A DNA stretch of 64,000 nt from Veillonella_A intestinalis (GCF_943192895.1 NZ_CALPCB010000007.1:111782-175781); one strand, 5' to 3'; positions 43,447 to 53,734 are shown, counted from the stretch's first letter. Notes: a model not told the origin generated them from the sequence alone. Translations and numbers: made by a program.

Positions 43447-45723
43447 TTAATTATTCGCATAATAATTAATTAAGCAACCGGCTGCAATAATATCCTTTTC
43501 ATCCTGCTCAATATCACCAAGTGTTAAGGTAATCTTTTGTACACCACTTTCACCAATTACATAACCAGTAAATGTAGTATCATCACTCAATAGGATATCA
43601 CGTACTTTTGGTACCCAAACAAGATCATGCACTGTAATTTTCTTAGCATCATCTTCATTAATTAAAAATGGTAACATACCCCAGTTCATTACATTACTAC
43701 GATAGCGTTTAGTCGCATATTCTTGTGCAATATTAGCGGCCCCACCAAGTACACGTTGACAAGATGCTGCTTGTTCACGAGCCGAACCATCACCTGGTTT
43801 ATTAGCATAAATAACACTACCAATTGACGTACTATTCACAAACTCAGCTACATCTCCAGTGTATGAAACAGCGTCTTTAACCACTTCATATAATTTAACT
43901 AATTCTGGACTATTTTCTCCATCTTGACGAGCTTTTTCAATATCTCTAACAGCTTTTGCACGACCCACGTATTCAGGTACTTTTCTACTTAAAGCAAATT
44001 CAGATAAGGCATATGGATCTGAACGGTAGGAAGATGTTTCCCCTGATGGAATTAATTCGTCAGTCGTTGTCACTGGATCATCAATATATGCTGCTACTTT
44101 AAGAAGTAAATTTTCCTGTAGTGGCTCAATTTTTGGCCAAGCTTTAATGGATGGTGCATAAATTAACTGTTCTTCTTTGTTGCCTTCACCAAATCCTGCA
44201 TACACTTTATTTTCATATGGCTTAGCATCATAATGGAATTCTGGCACAGAATCATCATAATCAATTTCAGTAGCCGGTGTTAATGCGCCTCCATGAATTG
44301 CGGTAGCGGCTACCGAGCGAGCATCCATAAGGGCCACAGATGAAATCTGACCATTACCAGGTTTCGAACCTTCACGACTAGGGAAGTTACGAGTTGCATG
44401 GCGCACGCTAAAACCTTCATTATTTGGCGTATCCCCTGCACCAAAGCAAGGCCCACAGAATGCAGTACGTACAATAGCCCCTGCTTCCACTAAATCAACC
44501 AAGGCCCCGTTTTTCATAAGTTCTAGATAAATTGGCTGACTGGAAGGATATACGCTAAATGCGAAGCGGCCATTACCTACACTTTTACCACCAACAATAT
44601 TAGCCGCTGCCACCAAGTTTTCATATAAACCACCAGAGCAACCTACAATAATCCCTTGGTCGGAATGTAATTTACCATCATAGTATTTATTAGTAAGACC
44701 TAAAGACAATGATTTATTATCTAATTGAGCAATCGCATTCTCTTCGATAGTGCGTAATAAGTCAATACCGCCTTCATTAATCTCTTTAATCGTATACACA
44801 TTACTAGGGTGGAACGGCATAGCAATCATAGATTCAATCGCATCTAAGTCAACCATAACAACACCATCATAATACGTTACATCGGCTGGTTTCATTTCAC
44901 GATATGCTTCTGGACGTCCATGGATTGTTAAGAAGTCTTTCACTACAGTGTCAGTCTGCCAAATTGTGGACAAGCAGGTAGTTTCCGTACTCATAACGTC
45001 AATGCCATTTCTAAAGTCCATAGACAAGGATGCTACCCCAGGTCCGATAAATTCCATAACTTTATTTTTAACTAAGCCCGTAGCAAATACAGCTTTTTCA
45101 ATTGCTAAGGCAACGTCTTGTGGCCCTATACCATGTTTTGGTTTGCCTTTTAAATAAATAGCAATAACTTCAGGTCGTTTAATATCATAAGTACGCCCTA
45201 ACAATTGTTTTACTAATTCAGGACCGCCTTCGCCAATAGCCATGGTTCCTAAGGCTCCATAACGAGTGTGGCTATCTGAACCTAAAATCATTTTGCCACC
45301 ACCGGCCATCATTTCACGCATATATTGATGAATAACAGCTAAATGAGGTGGTACATAAATGCCACCAAACCGTTTAACTGCGGATAGACCAAATACATGA
45401 TCATCTTCATTAATCGTGCCACCTACAGCGGCTAAACTATTATGACAGTTAGTTAATACATACGGAATTGGAAATTTATCTAAGCCACTGGCAATCGCCG
45501 TTTGAATAATACCCACATAGGTAATATCATGAGATGCTAATGCATCAAATTTAATGCGTAAATCATTCATGCCTTCCGCCTGCTGATGGGATTCCAAAAT
45601 TGAATACGCTATGGTACCACGACGAGCATCTTCCTTATTCACTGAAAGGCCCTGCTGCTGTACCATCTCTTCGGTCATTAGTTGACCATTAATTAAATAC
45701 ATACCATTTTGTAACGAAACCAT
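43447..45723 (-). CDS. YbhJ-type aconitase-family hydratase
   Basis: The 758-residue protein belongs to the aconitase superfamily. Cluster cysteines are visible in GCSGGLYENL and AFCGPCFGAGD, with TNCHNSLAAVGG and GSDSHTRYGALG in the N-terminal part and a swivel-like domain near the end. Length and layout match the E. coli YbhJ group of uncertain substrate rather than classic AcnA/AcnB. It faces a divergent LysR regulator, which probably controls it. Confidence 0.85.
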   Translation of the reverse strand: MVSLQNGMYLINGQLMTEEMVQQQGLSVNKEDARRGTIAYSILESHQQAEGMNDLRIKFDALASHDITYVGIIQTAIASGLDKFPIPYVLTNCHNSLAAVGGTINEDDHVFGLSAVKRFGGIYVPPHLAVIHQYMREMMAGGGKMILGSDSHTRYGALGTMAIGEGGPELVKQLLGRTYDIKRPEVIAIYLKGKPKHGIGPQDVALAIEKAVFATGLVKNKVMEFIGPGVASLSMDFRNGIDVMSTETTCLSTIWQTDTVVKDFLTIHGRPEAYREMKPADVTYYDGVVMVDLDAIESMIAMPFHPSNVYTIKEINEGGIDLLRTIEENAIAQLDNKSLSLGLTNKYYDGKLHSDQGIIVGCSGGLYENLVAAANIVGGKSVGNGRFAFSVYPSSQPIYLELMKNGALVDLVEAGAIVRTAFCGPCFGAGDTPNNEGFSVRHATRNFPSREGSKPGNGQISSVALMDARSVAATAIHGGALTPATEIDYDDSVPEFHYDAKPYENKVYAGFGEGNKEEQLIYAPSIKAWPKIEPLQENLLLKVAAYIDDPVTTTDELIPSGETSSYRSDPYALSEFALSRKVPEYVGRAKAVRDIEKARQDGENSPELVKLYEVVKDAVSYTGDVAEFVNSTSIGSVIYANKPGDGSAREQAASCQRVLGGAANIAQEYATKRYRSNVMNWGMLPFLINEDDAKKITVHDLVWVPKVRDILLSDDTTFTGYVIGESGVQKITLTLGDIEQDEKDIIAAGCLINYYANN

Positions 45724-45801
45724 GTTTATCCCTCCATTTTACAATGTAACTCATTTTATAATTCACTAAAACCAATTTACAACTATACCTATATCACCTA
45801 T

Positions 45802-45818
45802 TATCTATCCCTTAGATA
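45802..45818. promoter_or_regulatory. Candidate LysR operator
   Basis: TATCTA-TCCCT-TAGATA is a 17-bp inverted repeat in the divergent promoter region, 46 bp from the LysR start and 79 bp from the hydratase start. LysR-type regulators use such palindromes, so it is a sensible target. Confidence 0.5.
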
Positions 45819-45863
45819 TATGTTATACTTATACTTAACTACTTATATCAATAGGAGAAAACT

Positions 45864-46742
45864 ATGGATGATAAAGATTTATTATTACTAAAAACCTTAT
45901 ATGAAGAAAAAAATATTACCCATACAGCTCGGCGAATGTTCCTATCGCAACCAGCCTTAAGTGATAGGCTACGACGTTTAGAAAAGGAATTTAACTGCAC
46001 TATTTTAATCCGTCGTCCTCGCGGAATCGAGTTTACTACCGAAGGCGAATATTTATATCATTATTTTATGAAAGCCCTTAACTCCTATGAAGCTACCAAG
46101 GAGTTCTTAGCTTCCAAAGATCATATTGCCAAAGGTCTCATTCGCATAGGTTGTTCCAATGTTTTTTCTAAATACCATATGCCCAAATTACTTCACGAAT
46201 TCAAGCAAACATATCCAGCCATAGATATTCAAATGAAAAGTGGCTACAGTCACAATCGCTATCGTGACTTTCTTGAAGGAGATCTTCACGTTTGCATCGT
46301 CCGTGGTGATCACAATTGGACAGAACATAAAAAACTGCTTTGGCAAGAACCACTATGTGTCTTTAATAAAACACCTATTTCTATCGAGGATTTGCCCAAG
46401 CTACCTTATATTCATTATCAAACGGACTCCCTCTTACAATCCGTCCTAGATGATTGGTGGTATGCTCATTTTCAAAAACCCCCTAAAACGGCCATTGAAG
46501 TAGATGCTATGGATACAGCTTTAAAATTAGTGCAACAAAATCTAGGCTATACCTTCCTATCCCAAAGCTGTGGTCAGGATACCCCTGACGTTATAGCGGA
46601 ACCATTAATTGATCTTGAAGGAAACTTTTTGTTAAGAAAAACGTGGATGTACTATCGCCATTCCTATGAACAATTATCAGCCGTAAAAACATTTGTAGAT
46701 TTTGTAATTAACTACACACAGCCCCTTTCACCCAAGCTATAA
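45864..46742 (+). CDS. LysR-family transcriptional regulator
   Basis: The 292 residues start with the LysR winged helix (LLLLKTLYEEKNITHTARRMFLSQPALSDRLRRLE) and continue with a substrate-binding domain. GGAG precedes the ATG. It is divergent from the hydratase gene, the usual arrangement for a LysR activator and its target. The inducer is unknown; a hydroxy acid handled by the hydratase would be reasonable. Confidence 0.9.
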   Translation: MDDKDLLLLKTLYEEKNITHTARRMFLSQPALSDRLRRLEKEFNCTILIRRPRGIEFTTEGEYLYHYFMKALNSYEATKEFLASKDHIAKGLIRIGCSNVFSKYHMPKLLHEFKQTYPAIDIQMKSGYSHNRYRDFLEGDLHVCIVRGDHNWTEHKKLLWQEPLCVFNKTPISIEDLPKLPYIHYQTDSLLQSVLDDWWYAHFQKPPKTAIEVDAMDTALKLVQQNLGYTFLSQSCGQDTPDVIAEPLIDLEGNFLLRKTWMYYRHSYEQLSAVKTFVDFVINYTQPLSPKL

Positions 46743-46890
46743 TTCCTCTTTATGCATACATGATATCCCTAAACAAGATATAAGACAAACAGTTAATTAT
46801 TTCAATCTACTATAAGCAAAATCTATTTCTAAAATCTTCAATGCATCCCTATATACTTAGATATATCCAAATAAACTACAATCAAAAATA

Positions 46891-46940
46891 AAAGGCCACT
46901 CTCGCCTGTTAACTAAAACAGTTAGAGAGCGGCCTTAAAA
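46891..46940. terminator. Terminator between LysR and purine permease genes
   Basis: AAGGCCACTCTC and GAGAGCGGCCTT pair with one mismatch between convergent genes. It can serve both. Confidence 0.75.
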
Positions 46941-46958
46941 GTAACCAATTTTATTATG

Positions 46959-48293
46959 TTAATCGTCTTCTTCAACAGGCTCCTCTTTACCGAAACCATT
47001 GAAGATTAAATTAAGCACAACTGCGGTCAAACTACCAAGTGTAATGCCACTATGTAAAATAACAGAAGTCCAGCTTGGGAAATTATGATAGAAATTAGGC
47101 TCTGTTAAGGTAACCATACTCATCCCAATACTTACAGCAACTAACATTAGATTGTAGTTACCTTCAAAATTAACCTTAGATAAAGCGCGAATACCACTAG
47201 CAATAATCATACCAAACATAGCAATACCTGCCCCACCTAATACAGAGTTTGGAATGCACGCTACAATGGCCGCCATTTTAGGTACAAGACCTAATACTAC
47301 AAGAATTAAACCAGACATAGCGACTACAAAACGACTTTTTACACGAGTTACCGCTAACAAACCTACGTTTTGCGCAAATGCAGTGTATGGGAAGCTATTA
47401 AAAATACCGCCCAACATAGTGGATAAACCATCGGCACGCAAACATTTAGCCAGACCTTTACGACCCATTGGCTTACCTACAATTTCACCAATCGCTACAC
47501 AGTCGCCCGTAGTTTCCACCATAACTACAATCATTACAATAATCATAGAAATAATGGCCCCTACATCGAAGGTAGGATAGCCAAAAGAGAATGGTGTAAT
47601 GAAACCAATCCAATCAGCCGTCGCCACTTCACTAAAATCAGCTACCCCTAGAAGAGTGGCAACAATAGTACCACCAATTAGGCCTACTAATACAGAAATA
47701 TTACTTAAAAAGCCTTTACAGAATCGATATACCAGAATAACCATAGTCAAAGTTAAAAATGCTAAAAACAAACTCATGGGACTTGCAAATTCAGGTGATG
47801 TAGGCTTCGCATAGCCGGTAATCCAACGAACAGAAACTGGCAATAAGGTAATCCCTATAATGGTAATAATAGTACCAGTTACCACTGGTGGGAATAAGCG
47901 TATCAATCGACTAAAATACGGAGCTACTAAAAAGGTAAACAACCCCGCCACTATAATGGCACCATAAATGGCGGTCATCCCTCCTTGAGAGCCAATAACT
48001 ATCATAGGTGTTACCGAAGCAAAGGTGACCCCTTGGATCATAGGAATTCTAGCCCCTACTTTCCAAAAACCTAGGGTTTGAATTAATGTAGCAATACCAC
48101 AAGTAAATAAATCTGCATTAATCAAATGAATTAGCTGCTCTGCAGACAAATGCATAGCCTGTGCTACGATGATTGGCACGGCCACCGCCCCTGCATACAT
48201 GGCTAATACATGTTGCAAGCCATAGGCAAACAACTGCGATGTAGGCAACATTTCATCGACGGGATGAACAGCCTTTTTAACGTCTTCGCTCAT
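46959..48293 (-). CDS. NCS2-family xanthine/purine permease
   Basis: The 444-residue membrane protein has about 14 helices and the NCS2 motifs IPMIQGVTFASVTPM and VETTGDCVAIGE, with NVGLLAVTRVKSR after it. The last fits the xanthine/uric acid branch rather than uracil. I placed the start at 48293, where GAGGGGG stands just upstream. I looked for a purine riboswitch in the leader and found none; a TTATAGG-T-CCTATAA inverted repeat at 48424-48438 may be an operator. Confidence 0.88.
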   Translation of the reverse strand: MSEDVKKAVHPVDEMLPTSQLFAYGLQHVLAMYAGAVAVPIIVAQAMHLSAEQLIHLINADLFTCGIATLIQTLGFWKVGARIPMIQGVTFASVTPMIVIGSQGGMTAIYGAIIVAGLFTFLVAPYFSRLIRLFPPVVTGTIITIIGITLLPVSVRWITGYAKPTSPEFASPMSLFLAFLTLTMVILVYRFCKGFLSNISVLVGLIGGTIVATLLGVADFSEVATADWIGFITPFSFGYPTFDVGAIISMIIVMIVVMVETTGDCVAIGEIVGKPMGRKGLAKCLRADGLSTMLGGIFNSFPYTAFAQNVGLLAVTRVKSRFVVAMSGLILVVLGLVPKMAAIVACIPNSVLGGAGIAMFGMIIASGIRALSKVNFEGNYNLMLVAVSIGMSMVTLTEPNFYHNFPSWTSVILHSGITLGSLTAVVLNLIFNGFGKEEPVEEDD

Positions 48294-48666
48294 GAGAACC
48301 CCCTCATACAAAATACCATTATACCTATTTATACATAGTTGCTACTTTAGAAATATTTATAGAAATTCTAACAATATAAATCAACCTGTGAACCCTTCTA
48401 CTACACCTACAAAGATATCAGTTTTATAGGTCCTATAATTTATAAATTACACTTGCTTTTTAATAAATATTTCTAATTTAACACCAACTATATATTCCTT
48501 ATATTTATTAAACAACGATTTTTCCCCTTTGTCAAAACCTATTTTCTCATAATAAGACTAAATTTTAAGAATACATGCTTCACATCTTTTTACAAAGTCG
48601 CAAAAGTATGATATAAAGAATTGTATTCATTTTTATTGTTTTCAAATAACTAAGGAGTTTTCGACT
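48294..48666. other. Divergent intergenic region
   Basis: AT-rich DNA between the purine permease and YihY genes. Besides the inverted repeat at 48424-48438 I see no clear promoter, RNA or gene. Confidence 0.4.
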
Positions 48667-49620
48667 ATGAAGTCTATGATTAATTGGGTCAATATTATTT
48701 TAAAAGACTATAGCCGTCACAATATTTCACGGTTATCAGCTGAAACAACGTATTATATTATTTTATCGATAGTACCATTTCTAATCATTGTCTTAACTGG
48801 TATTACCGTATTTCTCAACCATAACACGGATGTACTCAATCAATTAGTAGATTTATTGCCACCGGATTCTCAACATACCTTAACAGAATTAATTGATGAT
48901 TTGACACAGAATCAAAGTACCACCCTCTTTTCAGTGGGTATTATCACTGCCTTTTGGACTTTATCAGCCAGTACACGATCTTTAATTAATGCCCTTAACA
49001 CAATGCTGGGACTGGATCATATTGAAGAAGGCATTGTTAAAATGTATAGCAAAGCCTTATTCTTTACCTTGATTGGGGCTATTACAGGTTTCTTAGGCCT
49101 TATTCTCTCCGTGTACGGCCAATCCTTCCTACAATTATTTGGCAATTTCTTCGGCATCTCCAAAGACGTAATCAATTTGGCAGCTGCCTTTACAACCTTA
49201 TTGCCACTAGTATCTTTTACTCTGTCCTTAACCTTATTTTATCACTATGCACCACGCCATAAAAAAGGAAATGTTATCAGCTGGAAACGTTCCTTTGCAG
49301 GAGGCTTATTAGCTACGGTTTTATGGCTACTATTAACAGTAGGCTATCGTTTTTACATCACAAATTTCGCGGGTGGCTCTGCCACTTACGGGCCTCTCGT
49401 AGGCATTATGATCCTCTTTATTTGGATTAACTTATCGGTTCAAACCATTCTTATTAGTGCTGAAATTATTCGCAATAGAGATTTAGACAGCGACCTAAAA
49501 AAAGAAGCTATTGACCATCAATTAGATGAGCTACTCCAAGATGAAGAAAAGAAAGAACAAGAAAATCGCGATAAAGAGAAAGTAGCCAACGAAACAGCAA
49601 AAGCTAACGATAACACATAA
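48667..49620 (+). CDS. YihY/BrkB family membrane protein
   Basis: The 317 residues have six hydrophobic segments and the family pattern LSAETTYYIILSIVPFL near the start and YGPLVGIMILFIWINLSVQTILISAEI near the end, then an acidic and lysine-rich tail from about residue 270. The family was once called ribonuclease BN, but the members are membrane proteins of unknown role. AAGGAG precedes the ATG. A terminator follows at once. Confidence 0.88.
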   Translation: MKSMINWVNIILKDYSRHNISRLSAETTYYIILSIVPFLIIVLTGITVFLNHNTDVLNQLVDLLPPDSQHTLTELIDDLTQNQSTTLFSVGIITAFWTLSASTRSLINALNTMLGLDHIEEGIVKMYSKALFFTLIGAITGFLGLILSVYGQSFLQLFGNFFGISKDVINLAAAFTTLLPLVSFTLSLTLFYHYAPRHKKGNVISWKRSFAGGLLATVLWLLLTVGYRFYITNFAGGSATYGPLVGIMILFIWINLSVQTILISAEIIRNRDLDSDLKKEAIDHQLDELLQDEEKKEQENRDKEKVANETAKANDNT

Positions 49621-49631
49621 TTATATAAATA

Positions 49632-49682
49632 AAAAGACAAGCTAGAAACTACTAAATAATTTTCTATAGCTTGTCTTTTTTA
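49632..49682. terminator. Terminator between yihY-type and amidohydrolase genes
   Basis: AAAAGACAAGCTAGAAA pairs with TTTCTATAGCTTGTCTTTT around a short loop, with T tails on both strands. It lies between convergent genes. Confidence 0.8.
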
Positions 49683-49741
49683 TTATCTTATTTAATTTAT
49701 TTTATTAAATTGCTTTTTAACTTTTTACTTATCGGCTAACT

Positions 49742-50968
49742 TTATTTATTTTCTTTCAACCACTGCAAAGCGTACTGAGCATACATAGCCGCCCCCATTG
49801 GCAAAGCGGACTCATCAATTTTGAAGAAATTACTATGGTGAGAATGAACCGCATCAAGGTCAGGGTTAGCAATACCAAAGAAGGCAAAACAACCCGGTTT
49901 TTCTTCTAAATAATAAGCAAAATCTTCGCCACCCATAGTTTTTTCCATAAGAACTACATTCTCTTCACCGAATAAATCAGCGCCCACTCGATGAGCCAAT
50001 TCAGAACAAGCAGGTTCATTAATAGTAGGAGGTACCATCTGACGGAATGAAGCTTTGGCCGTCGCTCCATACGCTTTTGCGGTTTCTTCAGCCATTTGTC
50101 CCATGGCTTTCTTTAACTCTTCACCTATGGCCGGTTTGAAATAACGAGCAGTTCCTTCCAACTTAGCACGGCCTGAAATGACATTATAACGATCACCACT
50201 TGTCATTTTACCAATTGTAACAACTACAGAGTCTAATGGACTAAAATGACGAGAAACAATAGTCTGCAAATTCATAACAATGGCAGAGGCTACTACCGTT
50301 GCATCCACAGTTAAATGAGGTTGTGCACCATGGCCGGCTTTCCCTTCTACTTCAATATTAATCTCAAGTGCTGCTGCCATGCGCTCACCAGCTTCTACAG
50401 ATACTTTGCCAGCTGGCAAATCAATCCAAATATGCCCGCCAAATACGCTGTCTGTTTCAGCAAACCAGGTACCAAATTTCTTCATAAATTCAGCCCCTTC
50501 AGCGCTTTCTTCTGCAGGTTGGAATACAAGATATACCTTGCCTTCAATTTCATGTTGCAATGTTTTAAGCATTTTAGCCGCACCTAATAAAATCGCCATA
50601 TGACCATCGTGGCCACAAGCATGCATTTTACCAGCATGCTGTGATGTAAAATCACAACCAGTTTCTTCCGTTACATTAAGTGCGTCAATATCAGCACGCA
50701 ACATAATTGTTTTACCTGGCTTAGGTCCTTCAATCCAAGCTACTAACCCTGTATTTTTTTCAGGGTTAATTTCATACGGAATGCCTAATTTATCCAATTC
50801 ACCAGCTAAGTATTTTGTCGTCTCTTGCTCTTCAAAACTCACTTCTGGATATTGATGCAAATAGCGACGCCAAGCAATAATATCTTTTTCATATTCTTTT
50901 TGTAATTCTTTAACAGCTGCTACCGTACTGGTAGCGTCTGTAATTTTAGTATTTATCATTGATTCCAT
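49742..50968 (-). CDS. M20 family amidohydrolase (N-acyl-amino acid type)
   Basis: The 408-residue protein has the M20D metal-binding pattern: HQYPEVSFEE, MHACGHDGHMAILLG with Cys-His ligands, FQPAEE, GHIWIDLPAGKVSV, and MGGEDFAYYLEE. Members remove acyl groups from amino acids or hydrolyse hippurate-like compounds with two divalent metals. I chose ATG 50968, preceded by GGAGGAG; the longer frame lacks a site. The gene is monocistronic. Confidence 0.9.
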   Translation of the reverse strand: MESMINTKITDATSTVAAVKELQKEYEKDIIAWRRYLHQYPEVSFEEQETTKYLAGELDKLGIPYEINPEKNTGLVAWIEGPKPGKTIMLRADIDALNVTEETGCDFTSQHAGKMHACGHDGHMAILLGAAKMLKTLQHEIEGKVYLVFQPAEESAEGAEFMKKFGTWFAETDSVFGGHIWIDLPAGKVSVEAGERMAAALEINIEVEGKAGHGAQPHLTVDATVVASAIVMNLQTIVSRHFSPLDSVVVTIGKMTSGDRYNVISGRAKLEGTARYFKPAIGEELKKAMGQMAEETAKAYGATAKASFRQMVPPTINEPACSELAHRVGADLFGEENVVLMEKTMGGEDFAYYLEEKPGCFAFFGIANPDLDAVHSHHSNFFKIDESALPMGAAMYAQYALQWLKENK

Positions 50969-51124
50969 ATATTCTCCTCCAATCTCTTTGGCTTTCATAG
51001 TAGAATAATTGAGCCTTCTTGTCAAGTTTTCCTACTCAAATACTATGATTTATTTTCAGCCTTCCTTTTATTTTTGTGTTATACTTGGTAATATATGTAT
51101 TAACAAGCATCAAAGGAGTTTTTT

Positions 51125-51880
51125 ATGGATTTTACTTTATTTCCTTATTTTCTAATCTCTTCCATTCTTCTGACCTTGGCACCAGGGCCTGACAATTTAT
51201 ATTTGCTAGCTAAAAGTATAGCTGATGGTGCTAAAGCTGGCATTATCTTAGCAGGCGGTCTTGCATCGGGCATTATATTTCATACAACATTAGTCATTCT
51301 AGGTGTAGCTGCCTTAGTAAAAAGTTCACCTATCGCCTTTTCTCTGTTAAAATATGTAGGCGCGGCTTATTTATTTTATCTTGCTTGGGGTGCTTTTACA
51401 GCAAACGTATCTGAAACCACCCCAACAGAAATAGAAACAACTGAAGCGACTACAGCAGAAATAGCAACAACTGAAACAGCTACCGCAGAAATAGCAACAA
51501 CTGAAACGGCTACAGCAACCCAAAATACAACAGAACTTACTACACACAAAAAGGAAACTGCAGCAATAGAGCGGTCTGAAACGGGATTTGCTATTTACCG
51601 TAAGGGTTTGATTATGAACATCTTAAATCCAAAGGTCTTATTATTTTTCTTAGCCTTTTTACCACAATTTGTAAGCCCTAATAGTGAAAATCCTAGTTTA
51701 TCCATTGCTTTTTTAGGTGCCACCTTTAGTTTACAAGCCTTTGTCCTGTTCAGCCTTATCGCCCTATGTGCCGGCAAGTTACGCGGCTTTTTACATCAAG
51801 GCCCTAGTTCACAACGCCTATTAAATCGCATACAAGGTATCGTCTTATTATGCATTGGTGGCTTATTGCTATTCTTTTAA
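51125..51880 (+). CDS. LysE-family amino-acid exporter with a repeat insertion
   Basis: The 251-residue protein starts with the LysE/RhtB pattern (LTLAPGPDNLYLLAKSIADG) and has about six membrane helices. Between helices three and four, at about residues 98-145, is a low-complexity Thr/Glu/Ala insert with near-perfect 10-residue repeats (ETATAEIATT). The family normally has about 205 residues, so the insert accounts for the extra length. AAAGGAG precedes the ATG. The substrate is probably an amino acid such as homoserine, threonine or leucine. Confidence 0.88.
   Translation: MDFTLFPYFLISSILLTLAPGPDNLYLLAKSIADGAKAGIILAGGLASGIIFHTTLVILGVAALVKSSPIAFSLLKYVGAAYLFYLAWGAFTANVSETTPTEIETTEATTAEIATTETATAEIATTETATATQNTTELTTHKKETAAIERSETGFAIYRKGLIMNILNPKVLLFFLAFLPQFVSPNSENPSLSIAFLGATFSLQAFVLFSLIALCAGKLRGFLHQGPSSQRLLNRIQGIVLLCIGGLLLFF
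51425..51525 (+). repeat. 30-bp in-frame tandem repeats inside the LysE gene
   Basis: Units of 30 bp encode the 10-residue repeat ETATAEIATT two to three times with few changes. In-frame slippage here would change loop length without breaking the gene. Confidence 0.75.
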
Positions 51881-51943
51881 AAACGTTATTCTTTAAAAAC
51901 TAGATGTTACAGTTGCATATTATAATACTATTATAATTTAATA

Positions 51944-51997
51944 AAAAAGGATGTAACCTTACATGAATCACTCTCATGTAATAGTTACATCCTTTTA
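51944..51997. terminator. Terminator between lysE-type and nitroreductase genes
   Basis: AAAAGGATGTAAC (51945-51957) pairs perfectly with 51984-51996, with an inner ACATGA/TCATGT stem. It lies between convergent genes. Confidence 0.85.
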
Positions 51998-51998
51998 A

Positions 51999-52670
51999 TT
52001 ATTTAACCCAAGTTACAATATCTTCAATCGCTTGGCGTGTCTTTTCACGATGAGGTTCTTCATCACGATAGCCAAAGCCCGCCATAACGGATACACCAAA
52101 ATGATTAGTATCCACGATACCTTCTGTGGCGAGTAATTCTTCTACCGCTTTAATATTAAAGCCTTCAATCGGACAAGAATCAATGCCAAGCATTGCCGCA
52201 GCAGTCATCATATTGGCCAACGCAATATACGTTTGTTTGCTCGCCCAATCATAAATAGCCCGATCACTTTCTAACAAGTTAAAATCATTCTGCTGAAAAT
52301 TGCCATATGCTTGACGCATCATATCCATAACTTCATCAGGCATATGTTTGATGTCCTTCATAATATGTGTAATGTAGGGAGCATCAACGACAGTATCGAC
52401 TTTTTTACGAGCCAATAAAATCACAAAATGACTAGCTCCCTTTAAACTATTTTGACCGCCCCAAGAAATAGGTAGTAATTTCTCCTTTAACGCTTGATTT
52501 TCAATCACTAAAAATTTCCATGGTTCAAAACCAAAAGAGCTTGGTGATAAACGGGCTACTTCTAAAATTGTATTAAAATCTGCCTCTGGTATTCTTTTGT
52601 TTTCATCAAACTTCTTGCAAGCATATCTAAAATTAAATGCCTCTAAAATATCTTTAGATGTAATATTCAT
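51999..52670 (-). CDS. Nitroreductase family protein (NfsB-like)
   Basis: The 223-residue protein has the FMN-binding pattern RYACKKFDENKRI at the start, ARLSPSSFGFEPWKFLVI, and AMLGIDSCPIEGF followed by GFGYRDEEPHREKTR at the end. It is probably an NAD(P)H-dependent flavoprotein reducing nitro compounds or quinones. The ATG at 52670 follows AAGGAAG; the upstream extension is not supported. No operon partner is evident. Confidence 0.88.
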   Translation of the reverse strand: MNITSKDILEAFNFRYACKKFDENKRIPEADFNTILEVARLSPSSFGFEPWKFLVIENQALKEKLLPISWGGQNSLKGASHFVILLARKKVDTVVDAPYITHIMKDIKHMPDEVMDMMRQAYGNFQQNDFNLLESDRAIYDWASKQTYIALANMMTAAAMLGIDSCPIEGFNIKAVEELLATEGIVDTNHFGVSVMAGFGYRDEEPHREKTRQAIEDIVTWVK

Positions 52671-52912
52671 ATATATCTTCCTTTCAAATGTAGTAATACA
52701 TAAGCTACACAATATACATAGTAGCACCTCGCTAAATAGCCTGATAATTTAATTACTAAATCATCAAACAACTATATCGATATATTTAGTATACCATACT
52801 ACATTAAACACTTGAAGGAAATAAAAATATCTATTAAACATAAAACTTTAGAACTCTACTATGACTATAAATTCGAATGAAATAATTATTTAAATATCAA
52901 TAATTAAATTTT

Positions 52913-53722
52913 TTACTTGCCGATTAACTCAGCAAAACTTTGACTCAAAATGATTTCTTGAGTAGCTTTATCAGGGACAAGCTCACTCAAAACATGCCAA
53001 GCCTTATCATACGTAATTGAAGTTTCAAACTGTGTATGTGGCCAATCACTGCCCCATAACAAACGACTTGGCCCAAATGCTTCTAATAATTTAGGTATTA
53101 ATGTTTTAGCAATTGCTACATTATCCTCTAACGTTTTTTCCTTCTTCAAACGATACGAAGCTGAGATTTTAACCCACACTTGTCCTGTTTTACCAACTGA
53201 CAATAAATATTTAAACCCTTCATCTTCTGCAGCTATATCTGCTGTCGGTTTTCCAAAATGATCAACAACTACTTTCACACCCGCCTCTAATAATGCATCA
53301 ATTAACGGCTGTAACTGTATTGCATCAATGTGAAGCTCTACATGCCAACCTAACTGTTTTACATAATTTAGAATACGTGGCCATTCTCCTTCACGTAAGT
53401 TAGGAATTTCTCGAGCGTACAAATTAAGGCGAATCCCAACAATATTATACTTAGCTAATTCTTCTAGCTCTTTTAAAGTAATATCCGTATTTACAACGGC
53501 CACCCCATATAGCTTATTTGGATACTTTTTAATAGCCTCTACCATATAACTATTATCAAATCCTAAAAAGCTTGGCTGAATCAACATACCAGCTTGTAGC
53601 CCTTTAGATTCAAAGTTTGCAATAAAATCTTCAATACTTGCTTCATAGGATGGAGCATAACGCCGATCATTAGCTAACTGCAAATCTGGTGAAAAGACAT
53701 GTGCATGTGTATCAACTTTCAT
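52913..53722 (-). CDS. Amidohydrolase-family hydrolase (amidohydrolase_2 type)
   Basis: The 269 residues begin with the metal-binding motif DTHAHVF, and later have VELHIDA, VVDHFGKP and LLWGSDWPHTQF with the catalytic aspartate. This is the TIM-barrel group that holds pyrone-dicarboxylate lactonases and related enzymes. It lies 12 bp after a membrane permease gene in the same direction, so the pair probably imports and hydrolyses one carboxylic or lactone compound. The substrate is not known. Confidence 0.85.
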   Translation of the reverse strand: MKVDTHAHVFSPDLQLANDRRYAPSYEASIEDFIANFESKGLQAGMLIQPSFLGFDNSYMVEAIKKYPNKLYGVAVVNTDITLKELEELAKYNIVGIRLNLYAREIPNLREGEWPRILNYVKQLGWHVELHIDAIQLQPLIDALLEAGVKVVVDHFGKPTADIAAEDEGFKYLLSVGKTGQVWVKISASYRLKKEKTLEDNVAIAKTLIPKLLEAFGPSRLLWGSDWPHTQFETSITYDKAWHVLSELVPDKATQEIILSQSFAELIGK

Positions 53723-53734
53723 AATAATACCTCC

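Noticed and set aside
48294..48520. Purine riboswitch before the xanthine permease
   Set aside because: Neither the conserved core strings nor the three-way junction stems could be found on the minus strand.
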